In this document: one piece after another, positions 26,815-35,869 of the stretch
Numbering within the stretch: position 1 is the stretch's first letter
Layout of the letters: each line of letters opens with the position of its first letter
DNA from: Actinomycetaceae bacterium
GTDB lineage: Bacteria; Actinomycetota; Actinomycetes; Actinomycetales; Actinomycetaceae
DNA: 64,000 bases
Reading direction: 5' to 3'
Assembly: GCA_030537615.1 (NCBI GenBank)
Contig: JAUNVP010000002.1
Location: 1-64,000, forward strand
The notes under the pieces: model-generated
Database searches by the model: none
Seen by the model: the letters and a program-made list of their open reading frames with translations, nothing else
Told to the model about the DNA's origin: nothing
Position numbers and translations under genes: made by a program

Positions 26815-27708
26815 ATGAGCGATGTAGCTTCGCCACTCCAAATAGAGCCCCGAAAGAAAGCTCGCCGGTTGGCACTACAACGATATTTCGGCAAGACCAT
26901 CCACAATAGTCTCGCCATCGCGGGAGGTCTCCTGCTTACTGTTCTCGTGTCCATGTGCTTGCTTGCCCCACTGATCGTCTCTGCCTCTCCAACGGAGCTT
27001 GACCTCGCCAACGCAAAACTCCCTCCTTCATCAGAACATCTGCTAGGCACGGATGCTCTCGGTCGTGATGTTTTCGCACGCCTGCTTTATGGGGGAAGAA
27101 TCTCCATGCTGATCGGTGTTATGGGAGCTCTTGGCGAGACAATCATAGGCGTGATCTTTGGCGCGATAGCTGGTTATTTTGGCGGTAAAATCGATACATT
27201 TTTCGTAAAGTTCCAGGAACTTCTTATGACGTTTCCGGGCCTGATCTTGACGCTCATCATGGTCGCCGCTTTCGGACCAGGCGTTTGGAAACTGATTCTC
27301 ATCTTTTCCATTACCGGCTGGACCACAACGTTCCGTCTCGTGAGGACAGAATTCCTGTCCATAAAGACTGAAACTTTTATTGAAGTTGGTCGATCCCTTG
27401 GTTTACCTGTCTTCTCTCTGATTTTCCGACATATGCTGCCGAATGTCATGAGTCCCGTCGTGGTCGCACTAACAATTAATACTGCGGGATACATGATTCA
27501 AGAAGCGGGTCTTAGCTTTCTAGGTCTCGGGGTTCCCCCGACCACACCAACATGGGGCAACATGCTAAACGCAGCACAGTCTGTAGAAGTCCTCCAGAAT
27601 TATTGGTGGATGTGGCTTGTTCCGGGAATCACTATCTGTCTATTCGTGATCGCGATCAATCTAATCGGTGACGCGCTTCGTGACATCCTCGACCCAACGA
27701 CAAAGTGA
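26815..27708 (+). CDS. ABC importer permease, DppC-like
   Basis: Second permease subunit, 297 residues. Blocks include HLLGTDALGRDVFARLLYGGRISM (typical of DppC/OppC proteins, about residues 78-101), GVIFGAIAGYFGG and the late QEAGLSFLGLGVPPTTPTWG signature. ATG 26815 follows AGAGAGAGTGA. It lies 20 nt after the DppB-like gene and 7 nt before the first ATPase gene. Confidence 0.93.
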   Translation: MSDVASPLQIEPRKKARRLALQRYFGKTIHNSLAIAGGLLLTVLVSMCLLAPLIVSASPTELDLANAKLPPSSEHLLGTDALGRDVFARLLYGGRISMLIGVMGALGETIIGVIFGAIAGYFGGKIDTFFVKFQELLMTFPGLILTLIMVAAFGPGVWKLILIFSITGWTTTFRLVRTEFLSIKTETFIEVGRSLGLPVFSLIFRHMLPNVMSPVVVALTINTAGYMIQEAGLSFLGLGVPPTTPTWGNMLNAAQSVEVLQNYWWMWLVPGITICLFVIAINLIGDALRDILDPTTK

Positions 27709-27715
27709 GAATCAT

Positions 27716-28717
27716 ATGCAAAATGATGTCATGGTATCGGTTGAAAATCTCTCATTGGAGTTCGGTCCAACAGAGCGTCCAGTGAAGATCCTGCGCGATG
27801 TCTCTCTCAAAGCACGAGCAGGAAGATTCCTCACTATTGTTGGAGAATCTGGTTGCGGCAAGTCAATGACTGCTCACTCAATTATCGGGTTACAACCCGA
27901 AGGAGCGCGTATTACTAGTGGGAGAATCACCCTTCCCGAGGGTGATTCCACCATAGACCTTCTGCAACTTGAACAGTATGGAAAACGAATGCGATCCATT
28001 CGAGGTAAGCGGTTAGGGATGGTCTTCCAAGATACTATGTCCTCTCTTAATCCAGTCCATACGGTGGGAAGACAGGTTGCTGAAAAACTTCTTACTCATA
28101 CTGATCTTTCCAAGCGCGAAGCACGAGGAAAGGTTACTGAACTATTCGGGCAACTGGGAATTCCATCGCCGGATGAGAGATTCGACCAATATCCTCACGA
28201 GTTTTCCGGTGGCATGCGGCAACGAGTAATGATCGCAATGGCTTTGATCAACAAACCTGATCTCCTCATCGCAGATGAGCCGACAACAGCTCTTGATGTG
28301 ACAATCCAAGCGCAAATAATGGACCTTCTCAAAAGAATCGCGCGGGAACAACAGAAAGCAGTCATTCTCATTACGCACAATATGGGGCTCGTTGCCCAAG
28401 TCGCTGATGAAGTTGCCGTAATGTACATGGGACGTGTCGTTGAGGTAGGCCCACGTGACGAGGTGTTTCTCAATCCGGCTCACCCATATACTCGAGCACT
28501 CATGGCATCAGTGCCCACTCTCAACATGCCTCGGGACACTACGCTAACCACCATTCCTGGTTCGACTCCCATGCCGAGTGAAGTTGGTTCAATCGGGTGT
28601 AGCTTCACCTCCCGTTGCCCATTCGCAACTCCTGAATGTCTTGAATGGGAAAACAACGATGTTCCGGTTGGGCCAGGACACTTTTCAAAATGTCGACTAT
28701 CCAAACAGGGGATATAA
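27716..28717 (+). CDS. ABC importer ATP-binding subunit, DppD-like
   Basis: ATPase of 333 residues. Walker [10 protein letters not shown]-loop [13 protein letters not shown], signature FSGGMRQR, Walker [14 protein letters not shown]-loop LITHN. The C-terminal oligopeptide-type extension holds [14 protein letters not shown], the usual cysteine cluster of DppD/OppD proteins. I chose ATG 27716 (GTGAGAATCAT ahead); an earlier in-frame start inside the permease gene is unlikely. It works as a heterodimer with the next gene product. Confidence 0.93.
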   Translation: MQNDVMVSVENLSLEFGPTERPVKILRDVSLKARAGRFLTIVGESGCGKSMTAHSIIGLQPEGARITSGRITLPEGDSTIDLLQLEQYGKRMRSIRGKRLGMVFQDTMSSLNPVHTVGRQVAEKLLTHTDLSKREARGKVTELFGQLGIPSPDERFDQYPHEFSGGMRQRVMIAMALINKPDLLIADEPTTALDVTIQAQIMDLLKRIAREQQKAVILITHNMGLVAQVADEVAVMYMGRVVEVGPRDEVFLNPAHPYTRALMASVPTLNMPRDTTLTTIPGSTPMPSEVGSIGCSFTSRCPFATPECLEWENNDVPVGPGHFSKCRLSKQGI

Positions 28718-28719
28718 CT

Positions 28720-29739
28720 ATGTCCGATCAGCATCCTCGTTCATCAACTACTCTGCCTTCTGAAACACTTCTTTCAGTGCGAGGGTTGACCAAGGCATTT
28801 CCAATATATGGGGGCGTTCTTAGACGAAAGGTTGGTGAAGTTCGTGCTCTCTCGGATGTCAATATCGACGTTCCTAAAGGAAAAACACTCGGAATTGTAG
28901 GTGAATCGGGTTGTGGAAAGTCCACATTTTCTCGTGTAGTAAATCTTTTAACACCTCCATCGAAAGGGGAAATGCTCTATAACTTCGAAGGCACGACAAA
29001 AGAGTTAGCCTCCCTCAATCGCAAAGAACGATTCCGGTATCGTGAACTCGTGCAGATGGTGTTTCAAGATCCTTTTTCAGCGTTTAATCCACGCCAACTG
29101 ATCGAGACAGCCTTTCACGAGCCTCTTCGCGTCCACGGCGTGAAGACAGCTGGCGATCGCGAAAAGAGAATCGAAGAGGCTTTCGATATGGTTTCGCTGC
29201 CCCTCGACTTCCTAAATCGGTTGCCTCATCAGCTGTCAGGAGGACAACGGCAACGTCTCTCTATTGCGAGAGCTCTATGTATGCGCCCCGAATTGATAAT
29301 TAACGATGAGCCGGTCTCAGCCCTTGATGTTTCAGTCCAAGCACAGATCCTCAACTATTTGCGGGACATTCAGGAAGCACAAAACCTAACCTACATATTC
29401 ATTGCACACGATTTAGCGGTAGTTCAATATATGTCAGATGAGATCGCCGTCATGTATTTAGGGAAAGTAGTAGAGACATTTGAATCCGAAAATCTTGAAG
29501 AGTGCCTACACCCCTATACGCGAGCACTAATCTCGGCGATCCCTGAACCAAAAGTCGACGGACCGAAGCGTGAACGTATTGTCCTTGAAGGAGAGGTCCC
29601 TTCCCCTCTAAATATGCCAGAGGGATGTCCATTCGTTACCAGGTGTCCCGTGAAAGTTTCAATCTGCTCTGAATCCAATCCAGCATTGCAATCAGTCAAA
29701 CCTAAACACCAAGTCGCTTGCCATCTCTACAAGCAATAA
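28720..29739 (+). CDS. ABC importer ATP-binding subunit, DppF-like
   Basis: ATPase of 339 residues, partner of the DppD-like subunit. Walker [11 protein letters not shown]-loop VQMVFQDPFSAFNP, signature LSGGQRQR, Walker B LIINDEPVSALD, H-loop FIAHD. The Walker B segment reads IINDEP in place of the commoner IVxDEP. The C terminus has the CPFVTRCPVKVSIC cluster. Two other in-frame starts lie inside the previous gene; ATG 28720, 2 nt after its stop and preceded by CAGGGGATA, fits best. Confidence 0.93.
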   Translation: MSDQHPRSSTTLPSETLLSVRGLTKAFPIYGGVLRRKVGEVRALSDVNIDVPKGKTLGIVGESGCGKSTFSRVVNLLTPPSKGEMLYNFEGTTKELASLNRKERFRYRELVQMVFQDPFSAFNPRQLIETAFHEPLRVHGVKTAGDREKRIEEAFDMVSLPLDFLNRLPHQLSGGQRQRLSIARALCMRPELIINDEPVSALDVSVQAQILNYLRDIQEAQNLTYIFIAHDLAVVQYMSDEIAVMYLGKVVETFESENLEECLHPYTRALISAIPEPKVDGPKRERIVLEGEVPSPLNMPEGCPFVTRCPVKVSICSESNPALQSVKPKHQVACHLYKQ

Positions 29740-29759
29740 CATAATCGCAAGAGGTTTCG

Positions 29760-31184
29760 ATGAATATTACATCTAAATACTTTTTTCTCGACGGATCACT
29801 CGTTAATCATCATCGACTCACAAATGTCGATCTTCACGTAACGCAATTCGAAAAGGATACTGATAACTCCCCATTCTTTGGCGAGGACTACTTCAATGCT
29901 TCACAACGTAAGTGGGAAACCAGGTTCGACAACTCTTACCCAAATGTAATTTATGACGATGAAGAAGAGATTTTCAGACTCTATTACACGCTCTTCTTAA
30001 AAGACGGACACTCCGAGCAAACACCATTGAATCAACGAACGTTACTCGGATACCGACCCTTTTCACGCGAGGTTGGGCTATGCTATGCCGAGTCTAAAGA
30101 CGGTATCGAGTGGAGTAAACCCAATCTGAATTCCGTGTCCTTTGATGGTTCGAAAAATAACAACATAATTGCCCGAAAAGCTCATGGTACCGGCGTTTTT
30201 CTGGACCCTGCGGAAACTGATCGATCACGCCGATACAAAATGGTCACGAAGATGGACTTTGGAACTCAACTGGATTATATGGCTGTCGCCTTTTCCGAAG
30301 ATGGAGTTCACTGGTCCACCCCTCAGCCATGGGTCGACCATAATCCGCGGGCCGACACTCACAATTTCCCTTTCCGTGACCCAGTTACGGGTAGTTTTGT
30401 TATGATTACCCGTACTTGGAATAATGGCATTCGCGTTGTCTCAATATGTGAATCAGAAGATTTCATTCACTGGAGTAAACCTCGAGAAATTGCCAGAGGA
30501 ATTGATTCTGGCAGTCAAATATATGCAATGCCTGTCTTCACTCACGCCGATCTTTACTTCGGCCTTGCTGCGATGTATCACGACGGAGATACCACACTCC
30601 CAAATCACGACACTGTTGATTTAGAGCTAATGTATGCGACAACCCTTGATCATTTCGATTTTGTTGACTTCGGACATCCGATAATACCCCGTGGGCGAGG
30701 AACTTATCCTCAATCTGATTTTGATGCTGGTTGCATATTCGCTTCAAGTCCTGTGAAAGCAGGTGATTCCGTGTGGTGCTACTATATGGGTGGGAACGGT
30801 CTCCACACTCAGTTCCGCGAAACATCATTCGCGCGAGCTAAAGTTGATCTCGACAGACTCGCAAGTTATGCACAGAGACATCCCAACTCACCCGGAACGC
30901 TAGCTACCAACCGGCTCTTCACAACCGGACCTCAGATCAAACTTCTTGCCGACGTTGACAACGGTAACGTACATTATCGACTGTTGAACGCCACCACATT
31001 GGATGTCATTGACGGTTTCGATTACTCAGATTGCACCCCTATCCGAAAGTCAGGATGGAACAAGATCGAGTTTTCTGATAAGGATCTTGGCGCATTCAAG
31101 GAACCATTCTGCATTGAATTCAATTTCCATGATGCAAAGTTGTTTGCTCTGTCCGGCGATATTCTGCTCCATCGAAAGAGCTAG
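29760..31184 (+). CDS. cytosolic five-bladed beta-propeller protein, GH32/GH43-like
   Basis: Protein of 474 residues with no signal peptide. The repeated propeller turns SKDGIEWSKP, SEDGVHWSTP and SEDFIHWSKP, the early DNSYPNVIYDDEEEIFRLYY strand and the FRDPVTGSFVMITR block (reminiscent of the GH32 RDP motif) place it with GH32/43/68-like propellers. No typical sialidase FRIP motif is seen and the turns are not true GH33 Asp boxes. It starts 20 nt after the importer ATPase (AAGAGGTTTCG ahead) and shares its AT-rich base use. A plausible role is hydrolysis or rearrangement of an imported sialoside or anhydro-sialate. The family assignment is moderate and the substrate unknown. Confidence 0.65.
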   Translation: MNITSKYFFLDGSLVNHHRLTNVDLHVTQFEKDTDNSPFFGEDYFNASQRKWETRFDNSYPNVIYDDEEEIFRLYYTLFLKDGHSEQTPLNQRTLLGYRPFSREVGLCYAESKDGIEWSKPNLNSVSFDGSKNNNIIARKAHGTGVFLDPAETDRSRRYKMVTKMDFGTQLDYMAVAFSEDGVHWSTPQPWVDHNPRADTHNFPFRDPVTGSFVMITRTWNNGIRVVSICESEDFIHWSKPREIARGIDSGSQIYAMPVFTHADLYFGLAAMYHDGDTTLPNHDTVDLELMYATTLDHFDFVDFGHPIIPRGRGTYPQSDFDAGCIFASSPVKAGDSVWCYYMGGNGLHTQFRETSFARAKVDLDRLASYAQRHPNSPGTLATNRLFTTGPQIKLLADVDNGNVHYRLLNATTLDVIDGFDYSDCTPIRKSGWNKIEFSDKDLGAFKEPFCIEFNFHDAKLFALSGDILLHRKS

Positions 31185-31434
31185 TGTTTCTTTTCGCTAT
31201 TTCGCGGATAGACGCACATGCACGCTCACAATTCGAAGATCTCAGTTTCTCACCGTTTGTGAGCTTAGCCGCAAGTTTCTAGCGATTTTCCTTCATCGGG
31301 TAAAATATCGTATTGGGACACCTGTTCAAAGGTTGAATCGTTGCTACCTCTCGATCCTTGAGTTATTCGAAGTCCGAGTATGGATTCATTGACGTAGTAG
31401 CATACTTCCCAACCGGTATGAGAGGCTGTGAGCG

Positions 31435-32205
31435 ATGGAATCCGATTTTACTGAACTCGTACCATTATCAGTGCTTGAGGAGCGTGCCGACAGTAACATG
31501 ATCGTAACCAGTCTCTCTCGGTCACGATCAGACTCGACCATGGATGCGATTAAGGCTCTTGTACTGAGAAATAATCTAAAACCTGGAGACAGTCTCCCTA
31601 CCGAAAGTACGCTTTGCAAGGAGCTAGGAGTTTCCCGATCTTCGGTACGCGAAGCAATTCGGAAACTTGAGGCACTAAATATCGTGTCAGTTGAACACGG
31701 GCGTGGTACTTTCGTTGGTTCTTTGTCTCTGGATCCACTGGTTCAAACCTTAACCTTTAGAGCTACGCTACCCGGCCACGGAAACTTTAAAGCTCTCAGA
31801 GATGTTGTTGAGGTGCGCCGATACATCGATTTGGGATGCGCCGAGCAAGTTGTGAGCACTTTTAAAGGTACTCAACAACCTCATCTGCAACAGCTCGTAG
31901 ACCAGATGATTGCACAGGCCGAAAAGAAAGAGATGTTTCTCGAGCAAGACATCGAGTTCCATCTCGGGTTGCTATCCAATCTTCCAAACGACATCATTAA
32001 ACAGTTGGTGCAGGCATTATGGCTGGTGCACATGGCCGTAATACCGCAAATCGGCTTAGAAATTGCCAGCGAGCTCGAGCCCACGGCATTTGCTCATCAA
32101 GCGATTCTCGACGCTGCTATAGACGGCGATATCAATGCGTATCGAAAGGCTGTAATTGCGCACTATGAGTTTTTAGAAGAGATTTTAGATTCGCATCTTA
32201 AATAG
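31435..32205 (+). CDS. GntR family regulator, FadR subfamily
   Basis: Transcription factor of 256 residues. A winged helix lies at about 25-90 (LPTESTLCKELGVSRSSVREAIRKLE, split here as LPTESTLCKELG and SRSSVREAIRKLE) ending in VEHGRGTFVGS. An all-helical FCD ligand domain follows (about 105-250), whose conserved metal or ligand residues include the His in DIEFHLGLL. NanR of E. coli is of the same subfamily and senses sialic acid, so this protein is the likely controller of the nan/sat divergon and its dyads at 24039-24158. It is 250 nt after the propeller gene and may have its own promoter. Confidence 0.88.
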   Translation: MESDFTELVPLSVLEERADSNMIVTSLSRSRSDSTMDAIKALVLRNNLKPGDSLPTESTLCKELGVSRSSVREAIRKLEALNIVSVEHGRGTFVGSLSLDPLVQTLTFRATLPGHGNFKALRDVVEVRRYIDLGCAEQVVSTFKGTQQPHLQQLVDQMIAQAEKKEMFLEQDIEFHLGLLSNLPNDIIKQLVQALWLVHMAVIPQIGLEIASELEPTAFAHQAILDAAIDGDINAYRKAVIAHYEFLEEILDSHLK

Positions 32206-32235
32206 GGTAATGCTGGATGATAATAGTTAACTCCA

Positions 32236-32694
32236 CTAATTCCGTAGCGCGAACTCAACCTCAACTTCAACCGACGCGTCGCGTGGCAAAACGGCAACGC
32301 CCACTGCGGAGCGCACGTGTAAGCTACCGAAGATCTCCTGATACAGGTCTGATGCACCATTGACAACAGCCGGCTGACCGAAGAAACGCCGTGAGGACGC
32401 CACGTAACCCGTCAGCTTGATGACGCCTGCAATATTGTCGACACCACCGGCAACGTCGGCGGCCGCAGCGAGGGCGTTGAGAGCGCACTGTTTGGCCGCT
32501 TCGTAGGCATCGGCCGGTGAAGTGTGGTTTTCACCCACTCGCCCAGTCGCAACCATCACTCCATCGCGCAGGGGGACTTGACCCGAGGTGCGGACGGTAT
32601 CACCAACAATGAGTGCCGGAGCGTAGGAGGCAATCGGGGCGACTACTTGAGGAAGTTCAATACCGAGTTCTTCTAAACGGGCAGATACGCTCAT
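32236..32694 (-). CDS. RidA/YjgF/YER057c-type protein
   Basis: Protein of 152 residues in the Rid superfamily, enzymes that hydrolyse reactive enamine/imine intermediates formed by PLP enzymes. Seen: ALIVGDTVRTSGQVPLRDG, KQCALNALAAA, and the C-terminal RSAVGVAVLPRDASVEVEVEFAL. The catalytic Arg position of true RidA is occupied in RSAVGV. It resembles the slightly longer Rid2-type form rather than the 130-residue RidA. ATG 32694 has AAAGGAGCC ahead; the frame to 32718 lacks such a site. Confidence 0.85.
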   Translation of the reverse strand: MSVSARLEELGIELPQVVAPIASYAPALIVGDTVRTSGQVPLRDGVMVATGRVGENHTSPADAYEAAKQCALNALAAAADVAGGVDNIAGVIKLTGYVASSRRFFGQPAVVNGASDLYQEIFGSLHVRSAVGVAVLPRDASVEVEVEFALRN

Positions 32695-32768
32695 CACGGC
32701 TCCTTTGATCGTGGTCACGTCGCTTCAACGTGTACGCCAAGAGTACCAGTGTCCGAAGCGAATCAACC

Positions 32769-32807
32769 CGACCCGTATCACCTACGCCCGTAGGGGTAGA
32801 CGGGTCG
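32769..32807. repeat. Nested inverted repeats between ridA-like and rhodanese genes
   Basis: Outer arms cgacccgt (32769-32776) and acgggtcg (32800-32807) enclose inner arms cctac (32781-32785) and gtagg (32790-32794). It lies in the divergent promoter space, 25 nt before the rhodanese start, and may be an operator or a 5' UTR hairpin. Confidence 0.35.
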
Positions 32808-32832
32808 ATACCTTCCAGTGTTGGATGGGACT

Positions 32833-33684
32833 ATGAGTTCATCCACCACACCGCTAATCTCCGTGTCCGAACTGGCCCGCTCCATCACCGACGAGAAAAC
32901 CATTGTCCTCGACGCCACTGTTGGTGCTGCGCCCACCGATCCGCATATTCCTGGCGCTCAAATGGCAGATCTTGACGGAGCGTGGAGCGACCACGACTCG
33001 CCTTGGCCGCATACCAAACCACAGGTCCCGGTCCTCGAAGCTGAACTACGCCGACTCGGGGTGCACGCAGATTCGCACGTCGTCATTTACGAACGCAATG
33101 AACTGTTCGCCGCACCGCGTATCTGGTGGCTTCTTAAAGCGTTCGGCTTCGATAACGTCTCCATCCTCGACGGAGGATTGTTGGCGTGGGAGAACGCTCA
33201 TCTTCCTACGACGACAGAACCCACCGCCTCGCGTGACAAAGGTACTGTGTCACTGAATCCGCGGGACGACATGATTATCGATGAAGAAGCGGTTTGTCAG
33301 CACCTAGCTGCGCAAGATCGTCGGATTCTCGATGCTCGCTCGACCGCTCGTTTCGAGGGGCGCGAAGCTGAGCCGCGCCCCCATCTGCGCTCCGGACACA
33401 TTCCCACGTCGGGCTCCGTACCGTACACGAGTCTTCAGCGAGACGGCTGGATACTCTCGGACGAAGAACTCCAACGGATTCTTGGTCCACTCATTGATGA
33501 GCGGCCGATCGTTACTTCGTGCGGCTCCGGGGTAACCGCTTGTGTTATTGCCCTCGCCCTCGACATCATCGGACGCAAAGATGTCGCCGTTTACGACGGT
33601 TCGTGGGCGCAGTGGGGACGTGAGGACGGCCCTGAAATCGCCACTGGCCCAGAAAAGACGGTATCGGCGCACGAAGAATCGTAA
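32833..33684 (+). CDS. rhodanese-domain sulfurtransferase, SseA type
   Basis: Two-domain sulfurtransferase of 283 residues (thiosulfate or 3-mercaptopyruvate as donor). The first domain is inactive (ISVSELARSI start, YERNELFAAPRIWWLLKAFG). The second holds the active loop C230-GSGVT, the pattern usual in mercaptopyruvate sulfurtransferases, after RILDARSTARFEG and RSGHIPTSGSVPY. I prefer ATG 32833 over GTG 32818, since ggatGGGAct precedes it. It stands alone between divergent neighbours. It could work with the SQR-like flavoprotein at 9771, but that is speculation. Confidence 0.88.
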   Translation: MSSSTTPLISVSELARSITDEKTIVLDATVGAAPTDPHIPGAQMADLDGAWSDHDSPWPHTKPQVPVLEAELRRLGVHADSHVVIYERNELFAAPRIWWLLKAFGFDNVSILDGGLLAWENAHLPTTTEPTASRDKGTVSLNPRDDMIIDEEAVCQHLAAQDRRILDARSTARFEGREAEPRPHLRSGHIPTSGSVPYTSLQRDGWILSDEELQRILGPLIDERPIVTSCGSGVTACVIALALDIIGRKDVAVYDGSWAQWGREDGPEIATGPEKTVSAHEES

Positions 33685-33752
33685 TCGATAGCTCACACGT
33701 TCTCGCTCCGATGGACCAACGGCCAACCACCACGCCATATTCATCACTAGAC

Positions 33753-33764
33753 TTGTAAATACAA
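33753..33764. promoter_or_regulatory. TTGTA-AA-TACAA palindrome before the Gfo/Idh gene
   Basis: A perfect 5-bp-arm palindrome 25 nt before the GTG start of the oxidoreductase gene, in a local AT-rich stretch after tattcatcactag. It is a candidate operator for a GntR- or similar-type repressor controlling the Gfo/Idh-PfkB pair. Confidence 0.4.
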
Positions 33765-33788
33765 ATTGGGTGAGGAAAAGGAAAAGGT

Positions 33789-34988
33789 GTGGGCAGTAGA
33801 ACACTGCGGATCGGTGTTGTTGGTGCCGGGGCACGCGGCGCACTCCCGCTCCGTGCGGAGACACCCCACAATAATGCCGAAATTGTCTGCGTTGCAGAAC
33901 CATCTCCACACGCGCATGAACGTGTAACCCGAGCACTGAAACGCGAAATCCGCATCGTTTCATCCCACGAGAGCTGGACGAGCAGCGAGATTGATGCTGC
34001 TTTCGTCCTCTCCCCCGACGACACGCATGAGGACGTGACCTGCGACCTGCTCACTCGCGGTATCGCCGTATACCTGGAGAAGCCTCTCGCCATCACTGTC
34101 GAGGGTGCGACCCGGATTCTACAGACCGCCTACGAGACGCAAACTCCCCTGTACGTCGGCCACAATATGCGGCACATGTCAGTCGTTACGATTCTCAAGG
34201 AGGTCGTCGACTCTGGAACAATCGGTGAGGTTCGAGCGATTTGGTGTCGGCACTTTGTCGGCAACGGAGGCGACTACTACTTCAAAGATTGGCATGCGCA
34301 AAGAAATCGGGTAAACAGTCTCCTCCTCCAAAAGGGTGCGCACGATATCGACGTCATGCATTGGCTAGCTGGAAGCTACACACGTAACGTCGTCGGCATG
34401 GGGTCATTGGGGGTGTATAACACCGTTGAGTCCCGCCGCGACAACAGTGACGAACTCATGACGGAATGGTTTGACTACGGGGCGTGGCCACCGGAGAAAC
34501 AACAGAATCTCAATCCCACGATCGATGTTGAAGACCTCTCAATGATTCTCATGCAACTGGACAACGGGATTCTCGCTTCCTACCAGCAATGTCACTACAC
34601 CCCCGACTACTGGCGCAACTACACGGTGATTGGAACTCGCGGACGAGCCGAGAACTTTGGAGACACCGGGGGCGGAGTTGTCCGCGTATGGTGTGATCGA
34701 GTCACATACGATCCTCATCCGAGCATCGAGATCCCCATCGGGGATGACGCGGGAGGCCACCAGTCAGCAGATCAGCGAACCGTCGACGAGTTCATTGAGT
34801 TTGTGCGGAACGGCACCCCAACCCAAACGTCTCCGATCGGCGCCTGGTACGCCGCTGTTACCGGTGCCGAAGCAGCGTATTCGCTTCGACACGGCTCGAT
34901 TCCCCGCACCATCACCGATCTCCCCAGCGATCTCGTGACGTACTTTTCCCAACCCGCCAGCCCTCCAACAGTGAATGAAGAACCATGA
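33789..34988 (+). CDS. Gfo/Idh/MocA family oxidoreductase
   Basis: NAD(P)-dependent sugar-type dehydrogenase of 399 residues. N-terminal Rossmann fold GVVGAGARGALPL, then VCVAEPSPHA and the family EKPLAIT block (about residue 98). The C-terminal part has FKDWHAQRN and LLQKGAHDIDVMHW, which carries the catalytic His-Asp. GTG 33789 follows AGGAAAAGGAAAAGG. Enzymes of this family close to nan genes (YjhC, RgNanOx) convert 2,7-anhydro-Neu5Ac to Neu5Ac, so a sialate link is possible but not shown; inositol or other sugars are equally open. It overlaps the kinase gene by 4 bases, so the two probably act in one pathway. Confidence 0.82.
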   Translation: MGSRTLRIGVVGAGARGALPLRAETPHNNAEIVCVAEPSPHAHERVTRALKREIRIVSSHESWTSSEIDAAFVLSPDDTHEDVTCDLLTRGIAVYLEKPLAITVEGATRILQTAYETQTPLYVGHNMRHMSVVTILKEVVDSGTIGEVRAIWCRHFVGNGGDYYFKDWHAQRNRVNSLLLQKGAHDIDVMHWLAGSYTRNVVGMGSLGVYNTVESRRDNSDELMTEWFDYGAWPPEKQQNLNPTIDVEDLSMILMQLDNGILASYQQCHYTPDYWRNYTVIGTRGRAENFGDTGGGVVRVWCDRVTYDPHPSIEIPIGDDAGGHQSADQRTVDEFIEFVRNGTPTQTSPIGAWYAAVTGAEAAYSLRHGSIPRTITDLPSDLVTYFSQPASPPTVNEEP

Positions 34989-35869
34989 CCGCACTAACTA
35001 ACAAAGCCCGCACTCCACGCATCGCCGTATGCGGATCGATCAACTACGACACCGTCTATCAGCTCCCCCATCCCCTCGAAGCACACACGAAAGTTCGAGC
35101 TACCGCCCGAGACTTCGTCCTCGGCGGTTCTGCGGCAAATACCGCAAGCGCCATCCGACGACTGGGAACTGACGCCGACCTTATCGGCTTTGTCGGCGAC
35201 GATCACTACGGTTCGCGTTGTCTCAAGCGCTTGCAGAGTAACGGAGTGGACATTGCCGGCGTTGCGGTCGATCGACAGACTTCGACAGGACATGCCACGG
35301 TGCTGTTATCGGGAAGTGACAAACGGATCGTCACGTTCAATTCAACGAGTGGGGTGTGGAAACAACCGGCGACAAGTACTCAGATCAACCGCATCCAAGA
35401 CGCGAGTTTCGTCCATTTTGCGTGTCCTGAAACTCCGTGGTCCGTATCTTTGGTGCAAGAAGCTCGAGCGCAACGGATTCCAATCTCGGTGGAAATTAAT
35501 GGTCGTCATCTACCGCATCTGACCGAGCACGCCACGTATGCGTTCCTGAACTCGTCCGAGCTCCACAGTTTGATTGGACTACGTCCCGAACATATTCCCG
35601 ATTTTGCCGCTCTTCGCGACACGTTGGGGTGCTCAGAACACTGCTCGGTTATCGTCACCGACGAGGATCGCCACGTGTGGGTTTACTCCTCGACGGCACC
35701 TGCACTTCAGTTCCCCATCAAACCGGTTCGGCCAATCGTCAATCGCAATGGAGCGGGTGACTACTTTAACGGCGGATTCCTGTGGGCAACTATGCGCAAC
35801 TATGACCTCGAAACCCGCGTGCGCTCCGGACTAGGGGCCGCCCGAAATCGTCTCGCTGGTGCGTGGTAG
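34985..35869 (+). CDS. PfkB family carbohydrate kinase
   Basis: Ribokinase-type sugar kinase of 294 residues. First signature region VLGGSAANTASAIRRLG (about 41-57). The second signature is NRNGAGDYFNGGF, with the catalytic Asp of GAGD near residue 256. The residues before it (NRN in place of the usual DTT) are uncommon. Its start overlaps the oxidoreductase stop (ATGA), indicating coupling. The last 39 bp overlap the convergent pucR gene. Substrate unknown: perhaps the ketose or keto-deoxy acid made by the Gfo/Idh enzyme. Confidence 0.85.
   Translation: MTALTNKARTPRIAVCGSINYDTVYQLPHPLEAHTKVRATARDFVLGGSAANTASAIRRLGTDADLIGFVGDDHYGSRCLKRLQSNGVDIAGVAVDRQTSTGHATVLLSGSDKRIVTFNSTSGVWKQPATSTQINRIQDASFVHFACPETPWSVSLVQEARAQRIPISVEINGRHLPHLTEHATYAFLNSSELHSLIGLRPEHIPDFAALRDTLGCSEHCSVIVTDEDRHVWVYSSTAPALQFPIKPVRPIVNRNGAGDYFNGGFLWATMRNYDLETRVRSGLGAARNRLAGAW

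Noticed and set aside
29760-31184. Calling the propeller protein a GH33 sialidase
   Set aside because: No FRIP/YRIP arginine motif and the turns (SxDGxxW) are shorter than true Asp boxes; no signal peptide.
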